Shown: positions 53,998 through 64,000 of the stretch, in pieces
How the letters are laid out: each line of letters opens with the position of its first letter
How positions within the stretch are numbered: the first letter of the stretch is position 1
From: Phenylobacterium sp.
GTDB lineage: Bacteria > Pseudomonadota > Alphaproteobacteria > Caulobacterales > Caulobacteraceae
NCBI GenBank assembly: GCA_017991675.1
Contig: JAGOQB010000003.1
Span: 227,525 to 291,524, forward strand
Direction: 5' to 3'
DNA: 64,000 nt
Notes under the pieces: generated by a model
The model's input: only the letters and a program-made list of their open reading frames with translations
Told to the model about the DNA's origin: nothing
The model's database searches: none
Made by a program: the position numbers and the translations under genes

Positions 53998-54579
53998 TTA
54001 CGAGGGGCGCATGTCCTCCTCGAGCTGAGCGGCCAGCAGCTTGCGGGCGCGATAGACCCTGGTCTCGACGGTCTTGGTCGACAGCCCGAGAATTTCGCCG
54101 GCCTCCTGTTGCGAATACCCCTCGAAGGCCGTCAGCAGCAGCGGCGCCTTCAGGGTGTCGGGCAGTCGGCCGATCGCCTTGTCGAGGCGGCGCGCCCGTT
54201 GGTCCAGAATGACCTGCTGGTCGGCGGGCGTGGCCGGATCCAGCGCCTCCAGGGCGCCGCTGTCCTCCAGGCTGTGAGCGCCGAAGATCAGCCGCCGCAC
54301 GGCCAGGCGCCGTCCGCGGTCGCGGGCCTTGTTGATGGCGATGGTCCGTAGCCAGGCCCCGAACGACCGCTGCGGATCGTAGCGGTCCAGCGCGCCCCAC
54401 GCGGCGATGAACGCCTCCTGCACCGCCTCATAGGCCTCGTCGGCGTCGCCGGTATAGCGTCGCAGCAGCCGATAGAGGCTCTCCTTGTGGCGGCGGACCA
54501 GGAAGTTGAACGCTTGATCGTCGCCCGCCGCGGCCAATCGCGCGAGCATGGCGTCGGGAGCCGCAACATCGAGCTTCAC
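53998..54579 (-). CDS. ECF sigma factor of a CnrH-like module
   Basis: A 193-residue ECF sigma. Region 2 is FNFLVRRHKESLYRLLRRYTGDADEAYEAVQEAFIAAWGALDRYDPQRSFGAWLRTIAINKARDRGR; region 4 is GRLPDTLKAPLLLTAFEGYSQQEAGEILGLSTKTVETRVYRARKLL. Its GTG start (54579) overlaps the sensor stop as GTGA. Size and order match CnrH of the Cupriavidus CnrYXH nickel/cobalt system (about 191 residues). The 120 additional N-terminal codons of the open frame are antisense-like and were dropped. Probable targets are the neighbouring copper genes. Confidence 0.85.
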   Translation of the reverse strand: MKLDVAAPDAMLARLAAAGDDQAFNFLVRRHKESLYRLLRRYTGDADEAYEAVQEAFIAAWGALDRYDPQRSFGAWLRTIAINKARDRGRRLAVRRLIFGAHSLEDSGALEALDPATPADQQVILDQRARRLDKAIGRLPDTLKAPLLLTAFEGYSQQEAGEILGLSTKTVETRVYRARKLLAAQLEEDMRPS

Positions 54580-55016
54580 GGGGACTGTTCGGTCAGCGAC
54601 CTGACGATCATATCGTCGAACACGGCCGCCTGCTGCGGGGTCAGCACCTCGCGCATGGCCAGCGTATGGACCATCGTCTCCTTCTGGAGCGCGCCCATGG
54701 CGGCGTGCGAGTGATCGATCGCCGCCTGGACCTGCGGCGTATAGGCGTGGTGCTGCTGGAAGGCCCGGGCGAGTTCGGCGTTGGCGGCGCGCATCTCGGC
54801 CTGCAGGACGCGGCGGCGCGTGGCATGGTCGCGCTCGATGCCTGAGATGCGGCGCTCCTGTTCGGGACTGAGCTTCAGCCGCTCGTGCACCAGATCGTGC
54901 AGCGGCTGCTGCGGCTGCATCTGGCGCAGCACGTACTGGGCCCCGCCCCACGCCCCCAGCCCCGCCCCGAAGACGGCCAGCACCAGGGTGATGATCATGC
55001 TGCGCATCAGGCTCAC
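54576..55016 (-). CDS. Periplasmic metal sensor, CnrX-like
   Basis: A 146-residue protein with an N-terminal membrane anchor (MRSMIITLVLAVFGAGLGAWGG) and a long helical hairpin rich in His/Met/Glu (PLHDLVHERLKLSPEQERRISGIERDH...QQHHAYTP...DHSHAAMGAL...HTLAMREVL), like CnrX and the wider metal-resistance/Spy-like group. CnrX binds Co/Ni through His/Glu/Met. Here the neighbouring copC, copD and copper ATPase suggest Cu, but this is inference. GTG 55016 overlaps the anti-sigma stop; ATG 55007 is an alternative start. Confidence 0.75.
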   Translation of the reverse strand: MSLMRSMIITLVLAVFGAGLGAWGGAQYVLRQMQPQQPLHDLVHERLKLSPEQERRISGIERDHATRRRVLQAEMRAANAELARAFQQHHAYTPQVQAAIDHSHAAMGALQKETMVHTLAMREVLTPQQAAVFDDMIVRSLTEQSP

Positions 55017-55303
55017 TGGCGGCCCTCCAACAGGGTGGAGGGGGCCAGGCTCGAAACGCTGAAAAAGTCCCCGAGCGGCTCGGGCCTGGGGACCGTCATC
55101 GCGATCGCCCCGCCGGCGCTCACCCCCACCACCACGGCCAGGCAGAACGAGGCCAGCTGCACCGGAGCAAGCCTTCGAGCGGTCCGCGCATCTCGTCGGC
55201 GGCGCTGAACGCCGTGGGCGATCAGGCTGTCCAGCTGATCCAAGGGTCGATCGGTCGGGGCCGCCGCCAGATGGGCGACCAGCGCGTCGAACGGATCACT
55301 CAT
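55013..55303 (-). CDS. CnrY-like single-TM anti-sigma factor
   Basis: A 96-residue protein: a cytoplasmic N-terminus (MSDPFDALVAHLAAAPTDRP...RRRRDARTARRLAP), one transmembrane helix (VQLASFCLAVVVGVSAGGAIAM) and a short periplasmic tail (FFSVSSLAPSTLLEG). In CnrYXH, CnrY of about 95 residues wraps the sigma factor and is released by CnrX on metal binding. The same gene order and sizes (Y 96, X 146, H 193) are seen here. Homologous to 56872-57240. Confidence 0.72.
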   Translation of the reverse strand: MSDPFDALVAHLAAAPTDRPLDQLDSLIAHGVQRRRRDARTARRLAPVQLASFCLAVVVGVSAGGAIAMTVPRPEPLGDFFSVSSLAPSTLLEGRQ

Positions 55304-55570
55304 GTCCAAGTCCTCCAGTTCCGTGTCACCAGGTGTACGCACGGCGCCCCGCCCGCCCCGCGCTTCAGGCGCAAGTCGTCGGTGCGCGTGGCCGGCGAAC
55401 CACGCGATCAGGGAGGAAAGTGCGAGCCGACCGGGCGATGGGGGCGCCGCGGCCGGCTCGCGGGCCCGCGCGCGGACCCTTGCTGTCGCGAGGTCGGGTC
55501 GAGGGAAACCTGACCTCATCGAATGTACGCGCCGGCCCCGGGGCGCCCCGCAAGCGGCGGGCCGCGGCGG

Positions 55571-56506
55571 CTACATCTGAGCCGACACTGGGGCGATCAT
55601 GCCCAGGACGCTGACCAACACGAGGACGCCGGCCGCCAGGAGGGTCTCGCAGAGAACGCTGCGGCGGAGCGCGGCCCTGGCCGGCGCGCTGTCGGCCCTG
55701 TCGGCCAGCACCGCGCCGAGACGGGGCGTCAGGTAGAAGCGGTTGGCCGCCGCGAGCAGCAGCATGCCGCCGAAGACGACGATCTTGACCGCCAATAGCT
55801 GGCCGTAGGTCGTGGCGAGGATCTCATCCACCGGCCGCAGGCCGACCAGGAACCAGCTGTTGACGAGGCCGGTGGCCAGCAGGGCGGCGACCACCAGGCT
55901 GCCGATCCCTGAGAAGTTCTCGAGCGCCTGATGCAGCGCGGCGAGCGCCTTGCCAGACGCGCCCTTGCGGCCGCTCCACAGCAGCACGCTCAAGGCGGCC
56001 AGCGCGCCGAGCCAGACCCCGGCGGCGAGCAGGTGGACGATGTCGCTCGTCGCGTGAACGGCCCCCGCCGCCCCCTCCTCGGCCGCGCCATGCCCGGTCC
56101 AGGCGAAGCTCGCCAGGATCAAGGCGCCGGCGCCGACGCAGACCAGCCAGAGCCGCAACCCAGGCGCCAGCCATAGGGCGAGCCCCAGCACGACGGCGGC
56201 CAGGGCCATGCGCGCGGCCGTCGCAAGGCCGAAGCTGGTGCCCGTCAGCACCATGCGCAGGGCCTCCGGATCGGTCGCCATCGCCGGGTCGCCGGCCATG
56301 ACCGCCGTCTGGCCGAGCAGCGAGCCCAGGGCGCCGATCAGCAGGGCGCCGGCGCTCCAGCCCGCGAGGCGCCGCCCCCAGGCGAACATGGGATCCCCGG
56401 ATCGCGCCGCCTCGCCGAGGGCGTAGAGAAAGAACAAGGGCGCCCCGAACAGGGCCGCCGCCGCCGCGAACTGGACGAAGCGAACGGTCGCGATCAGCAG
56501 GTCCAT
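55571..56506 (-). CDS. copD: Copper-resistance membrane protein CopD
   Basis: A 311-residue, 8-helix inner-membrane protein of the CopD/PcoD family. FAWTGHGAAEEGAAGAVHATSDIVHLLAAGVWLGALAALSVLLW holds the conserved His residues and W-x-G-a-L motif. It is thought to take up or transfer Cu with CopC. The start (56506) is three bases after the copC stop. The 267 bases between its stop and the CnrY start are GC-rich and hold no gene. Confidence 0.9.
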   Translation of the reverse strand: MDLLIATVRFVQFAAAAALFGAPLFFLYALGEAARSGDPMFAWGRRLAGWSAGALLIGALGSLLGQTAVMAGDPAMATDPEALRMVLTGTSFGLATAARMALAAVVLGLALWLAPGLRLWLVCVGAGALILASFAWTGHGAAEEGAAGAVHATSDIVHLLAAGVWLGALAALSVLLWSGRKGASGKALAALHQALENFSGIGSLVVAALLATGLVNSWFLVGLRPVDEILATTYGQLLAVKIVVFGGMLLLAAANRFYLTPRLGAVLADRADSAPARAALRRSVLCETLLAAGVLVLVSVLGMIAPVSAQM

Positions 56507-56509
56507 GGA

Positions 56510-56869
56510 TCAGCGCACCGTGAAGGTGAAGTCGCCCTGCATGCGGTGGGAATCGGCGGTGACCGCGTGCCAGGCGACCTTGTAGGCGCCTGCCGCCAGC
56601 GGCTTGGCGGGAACACCGGTCAGGCTCATGCCGTCCTTGCCGAGCTTGGTCTTGATCGCCACCTTGACGCCGGCCGCGCTGGTGAGCTCGAAGCCCGAAA
56701 AGCCTGCGACCATCTTCTCGTTGAATCGCAGGACGATCTGGCGGGGCGAGGCCACGGTCGCGTTTGCGGCCGGCTCGGCCGCCGTCAGTTTGGCGTGGGC
56801 GTGGGCCTGCCCGGCGACGGCGAGGCTGAGCGCGCCGAGGGCGGCGGCCAGCGAGACGAACTTGCGCAT
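56510..56869 (-). CDS. copC: Periplasmic copper chaperone CopC
   Basis: A 119-residue protein: signal peptide ending AGQAHA, so the mature chain begins HAKLTAAEP, the N-terminal His used for Cu(II) binding in CopC. SPRQIVLRFNEKMVAGFSGFELTSAAG and the C-terminal WHAVTADSHRMQGDFTFTVR, with its Asp-x-His pair, complete the Cu(II) site. There is no Met-rich loop, so a Cu(II)-only type. Cotranscribed with copD (3-base gap) and a CnrY-like gene (2-base gap). Confidence 0.93.
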   Translation of the reverse strand: MRKFVSLAAALGALSLAVAGQAHAHAKLTAAEPAANATVASPRQIVLRFNEKMVAGFSGFELTSAAGVKVAIKTKLGKDGMSLTGVPAKPLAAGAYKVAWHAVTADSHRMQGDFTFTVR

Positions 56870-56871
56870 TG

Positions 56872-57240
56872 CTACTTCTCCGTTGAACGGTCCCCGACCG
56901 TCGTAGGGGAGATACGCGCCAACGAAGTTTCGGCCCTCACGACGGCCTCTCTTCCGGATGCAGCAAGGGTCGAGGGCGCCAGGTGGCCGGCGACCGAGAA
57001 GGCGTCGAACTGCCGGGGAGCCGAAGCCGTCGCCACCGCCGCCGCGCCGCCGGCGGTCAACCCGATCGCCGCCGCCAGACTGATCGCGGCGACGCGCACC
57101 GGCGCCAGGGCTGCGGCCAGGCGCCGGGCGTCGCGCTGCTTCGTCACCCGGTCGAGGACCTCGACCTCCAGCCGCGCCAGGACACGATCGGGCGGCTGCG
57201 TCGCCAACTCACAAAAGAGCGCGTCCAGTTGAGGGCACAT
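56872..57240 (-). CDS. Second CnrY-like single-TM protein, orphan of the sigma module
   Basis: A 122-residue paralogue of 55013-55303. LDALFCELATQPPDRVLARLEV, basic KQRDARRLAAALAP, one TM helix (VRVAAISLAAAIGLTAGGAAAVA) and FSVAGHLAPSTLAAS align along the whole length. No sensor or sigma gene follows; instead it heads the copC-copD operon (stop two bases before copC). It may bind the same sigma factor, tune the circuit, or be a copper-resistance accessory. Start ATG 57240. Confidence 0.65.
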   Translation of the reverse strand: MCPQLDALFCELATQPPDRVLARLEVEVLDRVTKQRDARRLAAALAPVRVAAISLAAAIGLTAGGAAAVATASAPRQFDAFSVAGHLAPSTLAASGREAVVRAETSLARISPTTVGDRSTEK

Positions 57241-57421
57241 GAGACGTTCCTCCGCTCGTCTCCAAGTACGGACGGGGCGAGCTGCGCCCCTCACCCAGCC
57301 GCTTTGACGCATCCATCGCCGTGAATCAGAGTTTTTCAATCGACGCGGGTCCCGTCAGGGTCGTGCGTATTATGGGTAGGCGTAACGCGTCGCGCGGCCG
57401 CCATTCGCCCAGGAGGACGCC

Positions 57422-59614
<2,193 letters not shown>

Positions 59615-59767
59615 CTGTTCCGAGCTGCGCCGGAGGCCCTGCCTCCCTGCTTAGCGACCCAGATGAAAAGTCCGCGCCTGTCGTGAGGGGCGAGCTTTCG
59701 CTGCCGCGTACGCCCCTTAGGGGGGCCAGCAGTTCGGCCCAGCAACATAAGCTCACGGAACAGCATT

Positions 59768-62725
59768 TTGGCCGATACCGCTTACCGCAGCCGACTTCTC
59801 GGCTCGTCGATTCTCGCCGGCTTGGCGATCATCACCGCAACCAGCCTCGCCGCCGCGCCGGCAATGGCCCAGGACCAGGCGCAGGTCGACGAAGTCGTCG
59901 TCACCGGCTCACGCATCGTCCGCAAGGACTACGTCGCCAACAGCCCGATCGTCACCGTCAGCCAGGACGACATCCAGGCCACCGGCTCGGTGAACATCGA
60001 GAGCCTGGTCAATGACCTGCCGCAGTTCACGCCCGCGGGGAACGCGGCGTCGAACAGCCCGAACACCGCCGGTCAGGCCAATGTGCAGCTGCGCGGCCTG
60101 GGCGCCACCCGCACCCTGGTGCTGCTGAACGGACGCCGGGTCGTCCCGTCGAACGCCTCGTCAGTGGTCGACCTGAATCTGCTGCCGACGCCGCTGATCT
60201 CGAACATCGAGACGATCACCGGCGGAGCCTCGTCGACCTACGGCTCGGACGCGGTGGCCGGGGTCCTGAACTTCCTGGTGAACGAGAACTTCGAAGGCGT
60301 CCAACTGGACCTGCAGTACGGCCAGTCGGACCGCGGCGACGCGGCGTCCAGCGCGATCAGCCTGACGGTCGGCGGCGACATCGCCGACGGGCGGGGCAAC
60401 GCCGTCCTGTCGCTCAGCTATTCCGAACGCGACAGCGTCATGGCCTCCGCGCGGCCCTTGTCGTCGGTGGCGGGGTTTGCGGGCACCTCGCCGCTGGGCT
60501 CGACGGTGTTCGACGCCGCCAACCTGCCGACCGCCGCGGCGGTCGCCGCCGCCGTGCCGGGCGCGGCGCGGGGCAACACCTTCGGGTTCAACAACAACGG
60601 CACGCTCTTCGCCTATCAGGGCGCGCGCGACTACCTCAGCCCGGGCGGGATCTTCTACGAGGGGTTCCGGATGCCGGGCCCGCTGCAGCAGACCGACTTC
60701 GCCTACAATACGGGCCCGCAGAACTACCTGATCATCCCGCAGACGCGCTACAACATGTACGGCGCGGCCAATTACGAGATCAATTCGGCGGTCGAGGTCT
60801 ACGCCGACTTCATGTTCTCGCAGTACGAGAGCGGAAATCTGCTGGCGGCCAATCCCGCAACCGGGCCGACCACCGGCTTCCGCATCCCCTCGACCAATCC
60901 ATTCATTCCGGCCGAGCTGCGCGCGGTGCTGGACTCCCGTCCCAATCCGGCCGGGTCCTTCCGCCTGGACAAGCGTTTCAGCGGCATCGGGCCGCGCCAG
61001 CAGACCGAGAACTACAACGTCTATCAGATCACCACGGGCGTCCGCGGCGACCTGTTGGCGCTCGGCGACTGGACCTATGACGCCTACCTGTCCTACGGCC
61101 GCGTGGACAACGGCACCACCTACACGGGCTACGTGTCGCGCTCGGCGGTCCAACGGCTGCTAGACGCGGCCGACGGCGGGGCCTCGCTCTGCGCCGGCGG
61201 CTTCAATCCGTTCGGCGACAATGCGCCGAGCGCGTCGTGCGTCGACTACATCCGCCGCGTCGCCAAGAACACGACCGTCACCGATCAGCGCGTGTTTGAG
61301 GTCAATCTGCAGGGCGGGACCTTCGAGCTGCCGGCCGGCGAGGTCCGCCTGGCCCTTGGCGGCTCCTACCGCGAACAGACCTACGAGCTCACGCCCGACG
61401 CCATGATGATGGCCTCGTTCACCCTGAACGGGGTCAAGGGTCCGGAACTGGCGGGCGCCGCCGCGCAACCGCTCGCCGGCGCCGACCGGGTCTATGAAGG
61501 CTATGGCGAAGTCCTGATCCCGCTGCTGCGCGACCTGCCGTTTGTCCGCAACCTCGAAACCAACCTCGGCTACCGGGTTTCGAACTACGATTCTGTCGGC
61601 GTCGTGCAATCCTACAAGGCGGACGCGAACTGGGAGATCGTGGACGGCCTGCGGGTTCGCGGCGGCATCCAGCGCGCCGTTCGGGCCCCGTCCATCGGCG
61701 AACTGTTCGGACCGCAAAACCTGGGCTTCTCGGCGATCGGCGTGCCGGTTTCCTCGACGGGCGCCCGTCAGTTCTCCGGCGATCCGTGCGACATTCGCGG
61801 CGCCTATCGCGCGCCGGGCGCGGCCGGCGCCGCGGCGGTTCGGGCTCTGTGTCTGGCGCAGAGCGTCCCCGCCCAGGTCGTTGACAGCTTCTCGTTCTCG
61901 AACTCTCAGGTTCCGAACCTGACCGGCGGCAATCCCGACCTCCAGGAAGAAACCGCCGACGCGTTCACCGTCGGCGTTTCGTGGCAGCCGCGGTTCTCCA
62001 GCCCCTGGCTGAGCCAGTTGTCCGGTTCGATCGACTACTACGACATCGGCATCGAACAGGTTGTCGGCACGGTCACCGCCACCGAACAGCTGCGCCGCTG
62101 CTTCAATCAAGACGGCGCCTCGAACCCGACCTACGACCAGAAGAACTTCTTCTGCCAGCTGTTCAGCCGTGACCCGAACTCCGGCCAGATCATCAACGCC
62201 TTCGAGACCAACGCCAACCTGGGCATGCTCGAAACCAAGGGCGTCGACTTCCAGGTCGACTGGCGCCTGAACCTGGCGGACATCGGCGCGCCCGACTGGG
62301 GTTCGCTGGCCTTCAACGTCACCGGCTCCAAGCTGCTGGAATGGCGGCGTCAGGACCTCCCGGGCGGCGCCTTCACCGATCGCAAGGGCGCCATTTCGAA
62401 CGCCTTTGGCATGACGCTGCCGGAGTGGAAGTTCCTGTCGTCGGTGAATTGGATCTACGGCCCCGCGACCCTCGGCGTGCGGTGGCGCTACCAGGGCGAA
62501 GTCGAGAACTTCAACAACCGCGCCGAGACGATCGACGCGATCAACTATTTCGACGTGAACGCATCCTGGAGCGTCAGTGAACGGGTCTCCCTGCGCGCAG
62601 GCGTCAACAACCTGACCGACGAAGACCCGCCGGCCTACACGCCCGCGATCTCCGGCAACACCGACCCCTCCACCTACGACCTGATCGGTCGCCGCTACTA
62701 CGTCGGCCTGACCGCCAAGTTCTAG
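59768..62725 (+). CDS. TonB-dependent outer-membrane receptor, metal region
   Basis: A 985-residue receptor, starting at TTG 59768 (MADTAYRSRLLGSSILAG) with a signal peptide ending AAAPAMAQ. Plug: DEVVVTGSRIVRKDYVANSPIVTV, VQLRGLGATRTLVLLNGRRVVPSNASS, ITGGASSTYGSDAVAGVLNFLVNENFEG. The barrel ends in RRYYVGLTAKF. It belongs to the large NVNSL...GLGATRTLVLLNGRR Caulobacterales type, which is not tied to one substrate. Location after copA and before a DUF4198 gene hints at metal, but is not proof. No nearer ATG gives a signal peptide. Confidence 0.88.
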   Translation: MADTAYRSRLLGSSILAGLAIITATSLAAAPAMAQDQAQVDEVVVTGSRIVRKDYVANSPIVTVSQDDIQATGSVNIESLVNDLPQFTPAGNAASNSPNTAGQANVQLRGLGATRTLVLLNGRRVVPSNASSVVDLNLLPTPLISNIETITGGASSTYGSDAVAGVLNFLVNENFEGVQLDLQYGQSDRGDAASSAISLTVGGDIADGRGNAVLSLSYSERDSVMASARPLSSVAGFAGTSPLGSTVFDAANLPTAAAVAAAVPGAARGNTFGFNNNGTLFAYQGARDYLSPGGIFYEGFRMPGPLQQTDFAYNTGPQNYLIIPQTRYNMYGAANYEINSAVEVYADFMFSQYESGNLLAANPATGPTTGFRIPSTNPFIPAELRAVLDSRPNPAGSFRLDKRFSGIGPRQQTENYNVYQITTGVRGDLLALGDWTYDAYLSYGRVDNGTTYTGYVSRSAVQRLLDAADGGASLCAGGFNPFGDNAPSASCVDYIRRVAKNTTVTDQRVFEVNLQGGTFELPAGEVRLALGGSYREQTYELTPDAMMMASFTLNGVKGPELAGAAAQPLAGADRVYEGYGEVLIPLLRDLPFVRNLETNLGYRVSNYDSVGVVQSYKADANWEIVDGLRVRGGIQRAVRAPSIGELFGPQNLGFSAIGVPVSSTGARQFSGDPCDIRGAYRAPGAAGAAAVRALCLAQSVPAQVVDSFSFSNSQVPNLTGGNPDLQEETADAFTVGVSWQPRFSSPWLSQLSGSIDYYDIGIEQVVGTVTATEQLRRCFNQDGASNPTYDQKNFFCQLFSRDPNSGQIINAFETNANLGMLETKGVDFQVDWRLNLADIGAPDWGSLAFNVTGSKLLEWRRQDLPGGAFTDRKGAISNAFGMTLPEWKFLSSVNWIYGPATLGVRWRYQGEVENFNNRAETIDAINYFDVNASWSVSERVSLRAGVNNLTDEDPPAYTPAISGNTDPSTYDLIGRRYYVGLTAKF

Positions 62726-62756
62726 ATCGCCGCCTCATAATCTCAGGAACACCAAG

Positions 62757-63536
62757 ATGAACCGTACCCTTAAGACCTGGCTGGCCGGCGTCGGCCTCGC
62801 CGCCCTGGTCGCCTCGAGCGCCTCGGCGCACGACTTCTTCATCCTGCCCAGCGCGTTCTCGGCCGCGCCCGGCGAGGCCCTGGCGGTGGACGTCACCATC
62901 GGCAGCAAGTTCCCGCAGCCCGAAATCGTCGTCGGCCCCGAGCGCATCGCCGATCTCGCCGTCGTCGGCGGCCCGCAGGCCTCGTTCACCGCCGTCGGTC
63001 CCGGCCCGAAGTCCATGAAAACCACCCTCAAGGGCGCTGCGCCGGGTCTGGCCATCCTCTCGGCGCGCACGCCCGCGCGGGAGGTCGAGTATCCGGAAGA
63101 CCGGATCGGCGGCATCCTGGAGGAGTACCAGGTCAGCCCCGAGACCGTCCGGGCCGTCGAGGCGATGCCGCGGCCGCGCGTGCTGAAGGCGCTTTCGACC
63201 CGCTGTGCGAAGTCCTTCGTCTGCGTCGAGCGGTGCGAGGGCGGAAGCGATCCCACGCGCGCGCTCGGTCACAGCGTCGAGTTCGTGTCGGCCGATGGCT
63301 CGGCCAAGAGCTTCACCCTGCTCTCGAACGGCGCGCCGCTGGCCAACTATCCGGCGGTCGTCGTCACCGCCAAGGGCGAGCGCCGGCATCTGCACACGAC
63401 CGACAAGGGCGGGCTGGCGCTGCCTTCCGACCTCGCCGGCCCGGTCATGCTGTTCGCGGCGGTGATGCAGCCGCCGGCGGCGGCGGACGGCCGCTACACG
63501 ATGAACCTCGCCTCGCTCACGATGAACGCCCGCTAG
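62757..63536 (+). CDS. DUF4198 periplasmic protein
   Basis: A 259-residue protein. Signal peptide MNRTLKTWLAGVGLAALVASSASA, and the mature chain starts HDFFILPSAFSAAPGEAL, the hallmark of DUF4198 (related to periplasmic components of Ni/Co import). A Cys cluster RCAKSFVCVERCEGG and the terminal RYTMNLASLTM sheet follow. It lies 31 bases after the TonB receptor, so likely one operon; such pairs are common. Possible nickel/copper handling is inference from family and context. Confidence 0.85.
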   Translation: MNRTLKTWLAGVGLAALVASSASAHDFFILPSAFSAAPGEALAVDVTIGSKFPQPEIVVGPERIADLAVVGGPQASFTAVGPGPKSMKTTLKGAAPGLAILSARTPAREVEYPEDRIGGILEEYQVSPETVRAVEAMPRPRVLKALSTRCAKSFVCVERCEGGSDPTRALGHSVEFVSADGSAKSFTLLSNGAPLANYPAVVVTAKGERRHLHTTDKGGLALPSDLAGPVMLFAAVMQPPAAADGRYTMNLASLTMNAR

Positions 63537-64000
63537 CACGCGGCGCCAAGGCCGGAAGCCGGATCGCCCGATCCCGCCTCGACGAGGCTGCGATGGAGCG
63601 ATCCGGCCACTCCACACGCCGAGCGCCGCTCCCTCGGGCCTGCTCGTCCGAGCACCGCGGCTGAGACGGAGAGCTCACTCTCCACAGCCGCCTCTCCTCC
63701 AAGACACATCACGTCCATACCGCGGTCAGCGCCCACCTGGCCGTGGCGAGTCGCGGCGCGCGTCGGCGCCCGTGCACAAACACGCAGCAGCGGCCGCGCC
63801 TGGGCCATAGGCCGCCCGCGACGGGATTACGGTCGTCGTCGACGTCCAGCCACGCCCCGCGCCGAAGCCCTTCCGCGCCGGACTGGGAAGGCCGAGCACC
63901 TGGATCTGGCGCGTCGGTGTGCTGCGGTGATCCTTGCGAGCAGCGAGACGTCGGGCGGTTTGCGTTTGTGGCGTCAGGCCGAGCACCGTGACCGTCCGGA
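63537..64000. other. Non-coding 3' end of window, no supportable gene
   Basis: About 460 GC-rich bases after the DUF4198 gene. The open frames here have atypical composition and no recognisable domain on either strand. There is a strong hairpin (63657-63691) and a short GCCTCG-CGAGGC stem near 63576. A gene could begin beyond the right edge. Confidence 0.5.
63657..63691. terminator. Two-part hairpin, possible terminator
   Basis: GCGGCTG (63657-63663) pairs with CAGCCGC (63685-63691), and inside it GGAGAG (63668-63673) with CTCTCC (63678-63683). It lies 121 bases after the DUF4198 stop. No T-run follows. Confidence 0.5.

Noticed and set aside
54580-54951. N-terminal extension of the ECF sigma open frame
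   Set aside because: It overlaps the CnrX-like gene in another frame and reads as an Arg/Ala/Pro-rich shadow. The GTG at 54579 gives a standard 193-residue sigma.
63537-63986. Short open frames at the right edge on both strands
   Set aside because: They overlap one another, show low-complexity Arg/Pro/Ala sequence and have no ribosome site or family resemblance.

Overview
This window is GC-rich (about 70% by eye), with dense, short-gapped genes. It looks like a chromosomal segment of an alphaproteobacterium in the Caulobacteraceae, most plausibly Phenylobacterium or Caulobacter. The reasons are a TipN-type polarity protein, a UrcA-family secreted protein, two large TonB-dependent receptors, a CysNC fusion, Caulobacter-style TTGACG promoters, and intergenic palindromes typical of this group. 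I see no tRNA, rRNA, transposase, integrase, phage gene or CRISPR array.

Layout. 0-5 kb: a nitronate monooxygenase cut by the left edge, then methylmalonyl-CoA mutase (mutA-mutB) and small ABM and VOC proteins. 5-9.7 kb: a dipeptide epimerase overlapping tipN. 9.8-12 kb: alkylation repair (ogt and an Ada-AlkA fusion). 12-18 kb: sulfate activation (cysD, cysNC), a DUF389 membrane protein with an OmpA-like tail, and NADP glutamate dehydrogenase. 18-23.3 kb: a formylglycine sulfatase divergent from a MarR regulator, with a clear palindromic operator between them, then a CMD-VOC-alcohol dehydrogenase operon. 23.4-33 kb: MFS transporter, ExoD, DUF1176, aminotransferase plus amidase, cytochrome b561/c556, a sugar-phosphate transferase and RlmJ. 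33-39 kb: LLM flavin monooxygenase plus arylamine N-acetyltransferase, a second sulfatase and an aldo/keto reductase. 39-43 kb: cstA-ybdD, a minimal nucleotidyltransferase-fold protein and a thioesterase.

The most unusual object is at 43,480-47,103. It encodes a 1,207-residue protein that is essentially nothing but 150 tandem octapeptides of the form [S/T]-[P/A]-x-Q-[I/L/V]-x-[A/G]-L. Only one unit departs from 8 residues (7 residues, unit 102). Units that lack the central Gln fall preferentially at fixed offsets of a higher-order period of 7 octads (56 residues), stretched to 10 octads in four places. I do not recognise the family. The sequence suggests an alpha-solenoid of very short capped helices.

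Convergent to it is a compact aminophosphonate-use locus at 47.1-54 kb. It comprises a TonB receptor, an FAD oxidase, phosphonoacetaldehyde hydrolase (PhnX), an MFS-fold transporter and a divergent LysR regulator, with repeated AGCCAT half-sites in the shared promoter region. Next is a metal-response region at 54-63.5 kb. A CnrY-CnrX-CnrH-like module (membrane anti-sigma, periplasmic sensor, ECF sigma) sits beside copC, copD and a copper-type P1B ATPase. A second CnrY-like paralogue heads the copC-copD operon. A TonB receptor and a DUF4198 protein end the coding part. The last ~460 bases hold no gene I can support.
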